Of a stretch of 17,592 nucleotides of DNA, positions 1 through 5,263 are shown piece after piece. The notes under the pieces are model-generated. The model saw nothing but the letters and a program-made list of their open reading frames with translations. It was not told where the DNA came from and made no database searches. Every line of letters starts with the position of its first letter. The first letter of the stretch is position 1. Origin of the DNA: Eubacterium sp. (GTDB lineage Bacteria; Bacillota; Clostridia; Oscillospirales; Acutalibacteraceae); assembly GCA_029059925.1 (NCBI GenBank), contig JAIDVA010000083.1, forward strand, positions 1 through 17,592, written 5' to 3'. Made by a program: the position numbers and the translations under genes.

Positions 1-36
1 TTAAATATAAAATATTTACCGAATTAAAAACGGATT

Positions 37-59
37 ATTAGGGTGTGTAACATCCTAAT
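37..59. repeat. Hairpin repeat, copy 1 (possible terminator of the MerR gene)
   Basis: A 10-nt left arm (37-46), a GTA loop and a 10-nt right arm (50-59) pair fully if one G-T pair is allowed. The same design occurs at 1112-1134, preceded in both places by the same 13-nt prefix beginning GGATTATTAGG. On the minus strand it lies 15 nt past the MerR stop and is followed, after five or six bases, by a short T run (complement of 26-30), so it may end that transcript. The T run is not directly against the stem and the minus-strand stem has one A-C mismatch, so a dispersed repeat is an equally good reading. Confidence 0.5.
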
Positions 60-74
60 ATAAACAATAAATTA

Positions 75-794
75 TTAATCCTTGCTCCCGATTTCAACGC
101 AATAGGTTTTGTGATTACATTTTGGGCAGATCAGCTTTCTTGTTTTTGGTGTATGCTTAGAAAAAAACATTTCTTTTTTACTTGGCTTGAACACAGTGTG
201 ACAGTCAGGGCAGATATATGACACCTCATTGTGGTACATATTAAACAGCCATATTCCAAGAACAGTAACAACCACCATACCCACAGCAAACGGAATCCAT
301 ATTCCTTTAACAATCCAAAGAACAATTGTGGAAATCTCAATTGCATCCATAAGAATGCCTACAACAATCATTTTGGTTCTTGCTTTTTTCAGTTTTTTGT
401 TGTTTTCCATTGCAGTTATTATGTCATTTATAGATTCAACAGAAAATGATTTTGAATTTTTCACTTCATTCAGCAGCTCCTGTGCACAGTCAAGCCTGTT
501 CTTTTGTGCTGTTATATCATTTTTGATTGCGATTATCTGTTCGGTCAGTATTGCAGAAATAACATTTTCACAGTTTTCTTCACGGAAAATATCTGCAATA
601 TTATCGATTGATATTCCTATTGATCTCAGATAGCAGATGATTTTAAGTCTGCTCAAATCATCATCGTTGTATAAGCGTCTGCCACCCTCGCTCAATTCGT
701 TTGGCACAAGAATTCCTCTCGTATCGTAGTATTGCACTGTGCGCACGGTAGTGCCGCAAAGCTTTGCCATTTCGCCTGTTGTGTATTTTGACAT
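75..794 (-). CDS. Membrane-anchored MerR-family transcriptional regulator with C-terminal zinc ribbon
   Basis: The 239-residue product opens with a MerR-type winged helix-turn-helix (about residues 4-70; YTTGEMAKLCGTTVRTVQYY followed by the GGRRLY wing). A helical stretch (about 75-130) resembles the dimerisation coiled coil of the family. Two hydrophobic segments follow at about 142-162 and 166-186. The C-terminus holds two CxxC pairs (C195/C198 and C223/C226), typical of a zinc ribbon. MerR proteins bind DNA as dimers and sense ligands or metals through the C-terminal part; here that part is membrane-linked, which is unusual. The start is the ATG at 794, with an AAGGAGG-like site eight bases upstream. 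The gene stands alone and probably regulates its own promoter (see 823-863). The signal and other targets cannot be read from the sequence. Family assignment is firm; the topology is inferred. Confidence 0.9.
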   Translation of the reverse strand: MSKYTTGEMAKLCGTTVRTVQYYDTRGILVPNELSEGGRRLYNDDDLSRLKIICYLRSIGISIDNIADIFREENCENVISAILTEQIIAIKNDITAQKNRLDCAQELLNEVKNSKSFSVESINDIITAMENNKKLKKARTKMIVVGILMDAIEISTIVLWIVKGIWIPFAVGMVVVTVLGIWLFNMYHNEVSYICPDCHTVFKPSKKEMFFSKHTPKTRKLICPKCNHKTYCVEIGSKD

Positions 795-822
795 AATTGC
801 TTCACCTCCTTACGCTCCCTAT

Positions 823-851
823 TTTATAGTATTACGCAGCGTAACAAGCAA
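823..851 (-). promoter_or_regulatory. Promoter of the MerR-type gene
   Basis: On the minus strand, TTGCTT (complement of 846-851) and TATAAA (complement of 823-828) are exactly 17 bp apart. The distance to the MerR start is suitable. The spacer contains a perfect 13-nt palindrome. Confidence 0.7.
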
Positions 852-863
852 TAGGTTACGTAA
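832..863. promoter_or_regulatory. Probable MerR operator: palindrome in the spacer plus an upstream half-site pair
   Basis: TTACGCAGCGTAA at 832-844 is a perfect palindrome lying between the -35 and -10 boxes, the position MerR-family dimers use. CGTAAC (840-845) and GTTACG (855-860), nine bases apart, form a second overlapping inverted repeat, and TTACGTAA (856-863) is itself palindromic. Classic MerR-activated promoters have 19-20 bp spacers; here the spacer is 17 bp, so autorepression is more likely than activation. Protein binding is inferred. Confidence 0.6.
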
Positions 864-910
864 GATGATTTTTATTATTTTTAAAAAATTTTGAATTTTT
901 AGTTATTTTA

Positions 911-1100
911 ATCCTATCGCGGTGTGATGCGGACATCGCACCCTACGAAAGTAAAGATAATGCGGCCTGTGCCGCTGTGTGCGCGAGTACGCGCGGGCAC
1001 AACATCAAGGGGGGTTATTAGGGGGAATTGGCGTATGCCTTCCCCCTGATTCGTTTTCTTGGTACCGATCTTTTGCGACTCAAAAGAATGGTACATTTAA
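911..1100. repeat. Intergenic cluster of stem-loops without a credible gene
   Basis: This is the core of the long gene-free stretch 795-1160. Four hairpins follow each other: 921-942 (9-bp arms, loop CGGA), 968-1001 (outer TGTGCC/GGCACA, inner GCGCG/CGCGC), 1017-1050 (11-bp stem around AGGGGGAA/TTCCCCCT with an inner GGC/GCC) and 1062-1094 (14-bp arms with one mismatch, loop CGACT). The GC-rich part at 960-1000 contrasts with the AT-rich flanks. A 60-codon minus-strand reading frame crosses it but has no Shine-Dalgarno site and simply traces the hairpins. The region resembles the interspersed structured repeats of gut Clostridia; whether it is transcribed is unknown. Confidence 0.6.
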
Positions 1101-1111
1101 TAAAAAGGATT

Positions 1112-1134
1112 ATTAGGGTATGTTATATCCTAAT
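1112..1134. repeat. Hairpin repeat, copy 2 (possible terminator of the DUF6472-like gene)
   Basis: Second copy of the 37-59 hairpin: 10-nt arms 1112-1121 and 1125-1134, loop GTT. One stem position changes from G-C to A-T relative to copy 1 with pairing kept. On the minus strand it follows the stop at 1161 by 26 nt and precedes a T run (complement of 1102-1106). Confidence 0.5.
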
Positions 1135-1160
1135 GCTAAACTAGAATTTATATTATCCAA

Positions 1161-1340
1161 TCAATTTTGCTTTCTTACAATATCATATTCACTGCCGTCA
1201 GGGCGGAAATATCGGCAGGTTTTATTTTGCTCCTGCATAAGACGTACATATTCATCCTCATCAAGTGTGAGGGAGCAAAAGCTTTCGTCCGTTTCATCGT
1301 CATATTCATTATACCAGCATTTTTCGCAAAGGCTATCCAT
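1161..1340 (-). CDS. Small four-cysteine protein, DUF6472-like
   Basis: This 59-residue gene falls below common ORF-length cut-offs. The product begins MDSLCEKCWYNEYDDE and ends SEYDIVRKQN. It has cysteines at 5, 8, 22 and 42, an acidic middle (LTLDEDEY) and the sequence CRYFRPDGSEYDIVRKQ near the end. That arrangement (a CxxC pair, a lone Cys, C-x-YFR, then EY-IVRKQ) matches my memory of the DUF6472 family of short clostridial proteins of unknown function. Four cysteines suggest zinc binding. No membrane segment or signal peptide is seen. The start is the ATG at 1340, since a stop lies three codons upstream. A weak AAAGGA site sits 11 bases ahead. It lies downstream of the rlmA-like gene on the same strand, separated by a hairpin cluster, so it may be a separate transcript. 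Confidence 0.82.
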   Translation of the reverse strand: MDSLCEKCWYNEYDDETDESFCSLTLDEDEYVRLMQEQNKTCRYFRPDGSEYDIVRKQN

Positions 1341-1367
1341 TGTCAGTCACATCCTTTTTTTAATCGA

Positions 1368-1477
1368 GGGCAACGCCCGAACATCAACATTTGGTAAGGG
1401 CACAGCCCGTTACAGCAGGAGATTATAACTCCTGCTGTAAGAAAAAGGTGTTACCCGTCGCCTATAAAGGCGGGGGG
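1368..1477. repeat. Second intergenic hairpin cluster
   Basis: Between the small Cys-rich gene and the rlmA-like gene lie four hairpins. Two are similar mini-hairpins, GGGC-AAC-GCCC (1368-1378) and GGGC-ACA-GCCC (1398-1408). The third has perfect 12-bp arms at 1410-1421 and 1429-1440 with a 7-nt loop. The fourth pairs 1454-1462 with 1469-1477 around TATAAA, with one wobble and one mismatch. On the minus strand the fourth follows the rlmA-like stop and is followed by a CTTTTTC stretch, so it may terminate that operon. The perfect 12-bp hairpin has no T tail on either strand. Confidence 0.6.
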
Positions 1478-1485
1478 ACATCTTT

Positions 1486-2250
1486 TCAAATGTTATATTC
1501 AAAAACAATAAACTCAACAGTCAGTTCAAGCTCGGTTACATGATCAAGCTTAGCTTTGTTATTTTCACTTGTTCTGTAAAAATATGGTGTCATTGAAAAA
1601 AGCGTTTTCAAATCCTCTTTCGGAATTTTTACCTTATCGGTGATTTTTGTTTTTGACATCAGCCTGAGTTTTTCTGTTTTCGGTGGTTCTTCATCATTTT
1701 TATATGGTGTATCATAGATAAGCTCTTTCATTTCCCAAAGATGATTTTCACCGCCGACTACGGAATAAAGTGTTCCGTCCGTTTTTAATATGCGTGAAAA
1801 TTCTTTTTCATTGAACGGTGCAAAAAGATGCAGTGCTGTATCAACACTTTCACTTTCAATAGGAATAGATGATAAATTTGCAACAAAATAGTTGTTCTCT
1901 TTTTTACTCTTCGACGCAAGGCGTATCATTTCCTTGCTGATATCAAAGCCATACAGTTCGCCGTCATAATCGTCGTAATATCCCTCGCCGCAGCAGATAT
2001 CAAGCACTGTGCCGTGCATTTTTTCCTTAAGATAATTCTTAAGACAATTATAATAACCCTTTGCAAGCAGGGTGTGGCGAGCCCTTGCCGACTCCTTGCT
2101 GTCACCTGTTTTGTCACCGTTTTTTGAGCCTAAAAGCAGATTGACATACCCCTCCTTTGAAAAGTCAAAGGAATGATTGGCTGTGCATTTCAGAGAATTG
2201 CCTGTTTTATTCAGTTTTTCACCGCATACAGGGCAGATAAGAATGGACAT
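1486..2250 (-). CDS. rlmA: 23S rRNA (guanine-N1)-methyltransferase, RlmA family
   Basis: The 254-residue product has the two parts of RlmA. The N-terminal zinc finger has C6, C9, C22 and H26 (CPVCGEKL and CTANHSFD), followed by the family-typical FDFSKEGYVNLLL. The class I SAM-dependent methyltransferase domain has motif I VLDICCGEGYY at about 82-92 and GFDISKEMI for the adenosine-binding acidic residue. Length is close to the family norm (about 270). RlmA enzymes methylate a guanine in helix 35 of 23S rRNA: G745 in the RlmA-I branch, G748 in the Gram-positive RlmA-II/TlrB branch linked to tylosin resistance. Which base is modified here cannot be decided. The start ATG at 2250 has GAGGT seven bases ahead. 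The gene follows the exonuclease III gene by 30 bp, so it is the last clear member of that operon. Confidence 0.87.
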   Translation of the reverse strand: MSILICPVCGEKLNKTGNSLKCTANHSFDFSKEGYVNLLLGSKNGDKTGDSKESARARHTLLAKGYYNCLKNYLKEKMHGTVLDICCGEGYYDDYDGELYGFDISKEMIRLASKSKKENNYFVANLSSIPIESESVDTALHLFAPFNEKEFSRILKTDGTLYSVVGGENHLWEMKELIYDTPYKNDEEPPKTEKLRLMSKTKITDKVKIPKEDLKTLFSMTPYFYRTSENNKAKLDHVTELELTVEFIVFEYNI

Positions 2251-2280
2251 ATGTTACCTCAAACAATTTTGTATTACAGA

Positions 2281-3036
2281 TTAAATGTTAATATCAAGCT
2301 CAATCGGACAATGGTCGGAGCCGAAAATATCCGTGTGAATTTTTGCATCTGCAAGCTTATCATTAAGTGCTTTTGAAGTGATGAAATAGTCAATTCTCCA
2401 GCCTGCATTCTTTTCTCTTGCCTTGAACATATAGGACCACCAGCTGTAGATACCTTCAGCATCAGGATAAAAATACCTGAAGGTATCGGTAAAACCGCTG
2501 TCAAGCACGGCAGAGAGCTTTTCTCTTTCCTCGTCCGTAAAGCCTGCGTTTTTGTGATTTGTTTTTGGATTTTTCAAATCGATTTCTTTATGTGCAACAT
2601 TCAGATCGCCGCAGTAAATTACAGGCTTTTTCTCTTCAAGCGAAAGGATATAGCCTTTAAAATCCTCCTCCCACTGCATACGATAGTCAAGTCGTTTCAG
2701 TTCACGCTGTGAATTGGGAACATAGACAGTAGCAAAGTAGAAATCATCAAATTCAAGGGTAATCAGTCTGCCCTCGTTATCGTGTTCGGCTATACCCATT
2801 CCGTATTTTACGTCAATCGGTTCACGCTTTGTAAAAATTGCAGTGCCCGAATATCCCTTTTTCTCGGCATAATTCCAATAACAGTAATAGCCTTCGGGGG
2901 CAAAATCAATTTGTCCCTCCTGCAGCTTTGTTTCCTGCAGGCAGAAAATATCAGCATCAGATTCGCTGAAGAATTTTCCAAAATCCTTGTTCATACAGGC
3001 ACGCAGGCCATTAACATTCCATGAAATCATTTTCAT
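2281..3036 (-). CDS. xth: Exodeoxyribonuclease III (AP endonuclease)
   Basis: This 251-residue protein is full length for the ExoIII/APE1-type exonuclease-endonuclease-phosphatase family, which nicks DNA at abasic sites and removes 3'-blocking groups in base-excision repair. All expected catalytic motifs are present: N7 in SWNVNGLRA, E35 in LQETKLQ, Y105 in VYVPN, D144 and N146 in GDLNVAH, D216 in WRIDYF and the D241-H242 pair in GSDHCPIE. It is cytosolic, with no signal or membrane segment. The ATG at 3036 is preceded by AGGTGA with six bases of spacing. It lies 80 bp after the AICAR transformylase and 30 bp before the rRNA methyltransferase on the same strand, so co-transcription is likely. 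The 80-bp gap holds a stem-loop (3058-3091). The family call is secure. Confidence 0.95.
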   Translation of the reverse strand: MKMISWNVNGLRACMNKDFGKFFSESDADIFCLQETKLQEGQIDFAPEGYYCYWNYAEKKGYSGTAIFTKREPIDVKYGMGIAEHDNEGRLITLEFDDFYFATVYVPNSQRELKRLDYRMQWEEDFKGYILSLEEKKPVIYCGDLNVAHKEIDLKNPKTNHKNAGFTDEEREKLSAVLDSGFTDTFRYFYPDAEGIYSWWSYMFKAREKNAGWRIDYFITSKALNDKLADAKIHTDIFGSDHCPIELDINI

Positions 3037-3057
3037 AATTTGTCACCTATAGCAAAT

Positions 3058-3100
3058 GAAAGAATAACTTTATTGTCAAAGCTATTCTTTCACATTTTTT
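3058..3100 (+). terminator. Stem-loop with a plus-strand T run
   Basis: GAAAGAATA (3058-3066) pairs with TATTCTTTC (3083-3091), and CTTT/AAAG extends the stem inward. A run of six T follows on the plus strand (3095-3100). It looks like an intrinsic terminator for plus-strand transcription, though no plus-strand gene lies upstream. On the minus strand it sits in the leader between two operon genes and has no T tail. Confidence 0.45.
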
Positions 3101-3116
3101 CTTATTTTATTTGATA

Positions 3117-4292
3117 TTAGTGGTGGAAAAGTCTGATTCCTGTCATAGCCATTGCAATGCCGTAGTGATCACAGCACTCAATAACAGCCTCGTCTCTTAC
3201 TGAGCCGCCGGGCTGAGCAATGTATTTAACACCTGAACGAACTGCTCTTTCAATATTATCTTCAAATGGGAAGAATGCGTCAGAGCCGAGCGCAACATCT
3301 GTCATCTGCTCGTGCCAAGCATCCTTTTCCTCCTTGGTAAACGGAGCAGGACATTCTGTGAAATATCTCTGCCATACACCGTCCTTGAGCAAATCCTCAT
3401 ATTCGTCAGAAATATAAAGGTCGATTGCATTATCAGCATCACATTTACGGATACCATCAATAAACGGAAGATTGAGAACCTTTTCATTTCTTCTCAGCCA
3501 GAGCATATCAGCCTTGTTGCCTGCCATACGTGTGCAAAGGATACGGCTCTGCTGACCTGCGCCGACACCGAGAGTCTGTCCGCCCTTAGCATAAACAACT
3601 GAGTTTGACTGTGTGTATTTAAGTGTAATCATGGAAATAAGCAAATCAATCTTTGCGATTTCAGGAATTTCCTTAACTTTGGTAGGCATATCGTCAAACA
3701 AATCCATAGTGATTTTAGCATTGTTGCGCTTTTGCTCAAACTTAATGCCGAATACCTGCTTGGTCTCCATTTCCTCAGGAACATAATCTGCATCAATTTT
3801 GATGATAAGGAAGTTTCCTCTTCTTTTGCTCTTGAGAATTTCAAGTGCCTCATCTGTATAGGATGGTGCGATAATACCGTCGCTTACCTCTTTAACAAGG
3901 AACTTTGCAACAGATGCGTCACATTCGTCACTGAGTGCAGCAAAGTCACCGAAGGATGACTGTCTGTCACAGCTTCTTGCACGAACATATGCCTGTGCAA
4001 TAGGTGAAAGCTCAAGATCTTCAGGTACCATACAAACCTTTCTGTCAATCTCGTCAAGCGGCTGAGCAACAGCTGCACCTGCCGGTGAAACGTGCTTAAA
4101 GGATGCTGCACTTGCAAGACCGGTAGCCTCTTTAAGCTCTTTTACAAGCTGCCATGAATTGAAAGCATCTAAAAGATTAATATAACCTGCAGCACCATTT
4201 AAAATTTCAAACGGCAGTTCCTTGCCGTCCATATGGATTTTTGCAGGATTCTGATTTGGATTACAACCATATTTAAGCTTATACTCTGTCAT
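3117..4292 (-). CDS. purH: Stand-alone AICAR transformylase (phosphoribosylaminoimidazolecarboxamide formyltransferase)
   Basis: The product catalyses the penultimate step of IMP synthesis, transferring a formyl group from 10-formyl-THF to AICAR. It corresponds only to the C-terminal transformylase half of bifunctional PurH; the IMP cyclohydrolase half is absent, so that step needs another gene. Family motifs are clear: KYGCNPNQNPAKI at the N-terminus, the catalytic Lys-His pair K66-H67 in SFKHVSPAGAA, RQSSFGDFAALSD, KYTQSNSVVYAKGGQTLGVG and the C-terminal RLFHH. Several stretches, including the ending, resemble the eukaryotic ATIC domain as I recall it. The start is the ATG at 4292 (391 residues), with GGAGGA at 4301-4306. 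A TTG at 4307 overlaps that ribosome-binding site and cannot be the start. It heads a probable operon with xth and the rlmA-like gene. Confidence 0.93.
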   Translation of the reverse strand: MTEYKLKYGCNPNQNPAKIHMDGKELPFEILNGAAGYINLLDAFNSWQLVKELKEATGLASAASFKHVSPAGAAVAQPLDEIDRKVCMVPEDLELSPIAQAYVRARSCDRQSSFGDFAALSDECDASVAKFLVKEVSDGIIAPSYTDEALEILKSKRRGNFLIIKIDADYVPEEMETKQVFGIKFEQKRNNAKITMDLFDDMPTKVKEIPEIAKIDLLISMITLKYTQSNSVVYAKGGQTLGVGAGQQSRILCTRMAGNKADMLWLRRNEKVLNLPFIDGIRKCDADNAIDLYISDEYEDLLKDGVWQRYFTECPAPFTKEEKDAWHEQMTDVALGSDAFFPFEDNIERAVRSGVKYIAQPGGSVRDEAVIECCDHYGIAMAMTGIRLFHH

Positions 4293-4324
4293 ATTCTCGT
4301 CCTCCAATAAAATAGTTTCATTTT

Positions 4325-4336
4325 ATCAATATTGAT
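4325..4336. promoter_or_regulatory. 12-bp palindrome at the expected transcription start of the transformylase operon
   Basis: ATCAATATTGAT is a perfect palindrome immediately downstream of the minus-strand -10 box, where a repressor would block initiation. It does not resemble the Bacillus PurBox. Operator function is inferred and weak, because AT-rich palindromes arise easily. Confidence 0.35.
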
Positions 4337-4365
4337 ATTTTATACTATTAGATTGAAAAAAGCAA
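4337..4365 (-). promoter_or_regulatory. Promoter of the AICAR transformylase operon
   Basis: On the minus strand TTGCTT (complement of 4360-4365) and TAAAAT (complement of 4337-4342) are 17 bp apart, giving a leader of about 40 nt to the ATG at 4292. It interlocks with the divergent promoter at 4353-4381. Confidence 0.6.
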
Positions 4366-4381
4366 GGCGCAATGTTAAAAT
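4353..4381 (+). promoter_or_regulatory. Promoter of the ATP-grasp operon
   Basis: TTGAAA (4353-4358) and TAAAAT (4376-4381) are separated by 17 bp, with a leader of about 55 nt to the ATG at 4445. Its -35 box lies inside the spacer of the opposing promoter. Confidence 0.6.
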
Positions 4382-4444
4382 AGAGTAGCAATAGATTAAA
4401 ATTAATAGAACAATGTTTATTATTTGTTTTATTCGGAGACAGAT

Positions 4445-5263
4445 ATGACAGGAATTTTAGTGGTTAATCACTTTTTAAACAGCAGTAAATTTAATGAGCT
4501 TCATACGCATTTGATTACCTGTGCAAAAAACAGGAATATTGATTTAAGCCTTAAAACAAATCTTGAGCTTGCCACACAGGATGCGCAGGCTGATTTTGTG
4601 CTGTTCTGGGATAAGGATATTAACCTTGCAAAAAGACTTGAAAAAAACGGCCTGCCGGTTTTTAACTCGTCACGCTCAATTGCACTTTGTGATGATAAAG
4701 CAAGCACCTATATTGAGCTGGATGGTATTGTCCCTCAGCCCAGAACGCTTGTTGCTCCAAAATGCTTTTTTAAGTCCGATATGTCGGAATTTGTTGAGAA
4801 TGCGATAAATATACTCGGCTTGCCGTTGGTATTTAAGGAGTGCTTCGGCTCCTTTGGTGAGCAGGTCTATTTATGTCGTAGTTTTGATGAGATTATCAGT
4901 CATATCAGTGAAAAGCCGTTTATCCTGCAGGAATTTATTTCAGACAGTGCAGGCAGGGATGTAAGGCTTGAAATTGTCGGCAGTAAATGTGTAAGCGCTG
5001 CTGCGCGTGAAAACAAAAATGATTTTCGCTCGAATGTTACAAACGGAGGCACAATGCATGCTTATACCCCAAGTGAAGAGGAAATTGCAACAGCAGTCAG
5101 AGCCTGCGAAAAGCTGGGACTTACCTTCGGCGGTGTTGATATTCTGCAAAACGGTATGGTGTGCGAGGTTAATTCAAATGCGCACATTATGAATATTATG
5201 AACAGTACGGGTGTTGACATTGCGCCGCTTATTTTTAATGAGATTATGGAGAAAATCAGATGA
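4445..5263 (+). CDS. RimK-like ATP-grasp ligase, first of a tandem pair
   Basis: The 272-residue product has the ATP-grasp fold of the RimK group, which activates a carboxylate as acyl phosphate and joins it to an amine, often an amino acid. Visible elements are the ATP-binding Lys in LPLVFKECFG (K131) with the small loop GSFGEQ, the segment GRDVRLEIVGSKCVSAA, NDFRSNVTNGG (about 192-202), and the metal ligands D232 in FGGVDIL and E241/N243 in CEVNSN. The end TGVDIAPLIF also matches RimK-type proteins. No lipoyl, peptidase or other extra domain is attached. The start is the ATG at 4445 with GGAG six bases ahead; the TTG at 4424 lacks such a site. Its stop overlaps the next start (ATGA), so translation is coupled. 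The substrate is unknown: ribosomal-protein tailing, cofactor glutamylation and peptide modification are all possible. Confidence 0.85.
   Translation: MTGILVVNHFLNSSKFNELHTHLITCAKNRNIDLSLKTNLELATQDAQADFVLFWDKDINLAKRLEKNGLPVFNSSRSIALCDDKASTYIELDGIVPQPRTLVAPKCFFKSDMSEFVENAINILGLPLVFKECFGSFGEQVYLCRSFDEIISHISEKPFILQEFISDSAGRDVRLEIVGSKCVSAAARENKNDFRSNVTNGGTMHAYTPSEEEIATAVRACEKLGLTFGGVDILQNGMVCEVNSNAHIMNIMNSTGVDIAPLIFNEIMEKIR

Noticed and set aside
229..633. Plus-strand frame opposite the MerR gene
   Set aside because: Antisense shadow with low-complexity sequence and no ribosome-binding site.
914..1096. Minus-strand 60-codon reading frame
   Set aside because: It lacks a Shine-Dalgarno site, crosses four hairpins and ends in the GC-rich repeat; its apparent protein is a by-product of the repeat sequence.
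1120..1428. Plus-strand 102-codon frame opposite the small Cys-rich gene
   Set aside because: Low-complexity Ser/Tyr product, no ribosome-binding site, and it is antisense to a better supported gene.
4293..4307. TTG start for the AICAR transformylase
   Set aside because: The codon overlaps the GGAGGA ribosome-binding site that serves the ATG at 4292.
4424..4444. TTG start for the first ATP-grasp gene
   Set aside because: No Shine-Dalgarno site ahead of it, while GGAG is placed correctly for the ATG at 4445.
4293..4444. Purine riboswitch in front of the transformylase or ligase genes
   Set aside because: The leaders are only about 40-55 nt, too short for the known purine aptamer plus expression platform, and no conserved core was seen.
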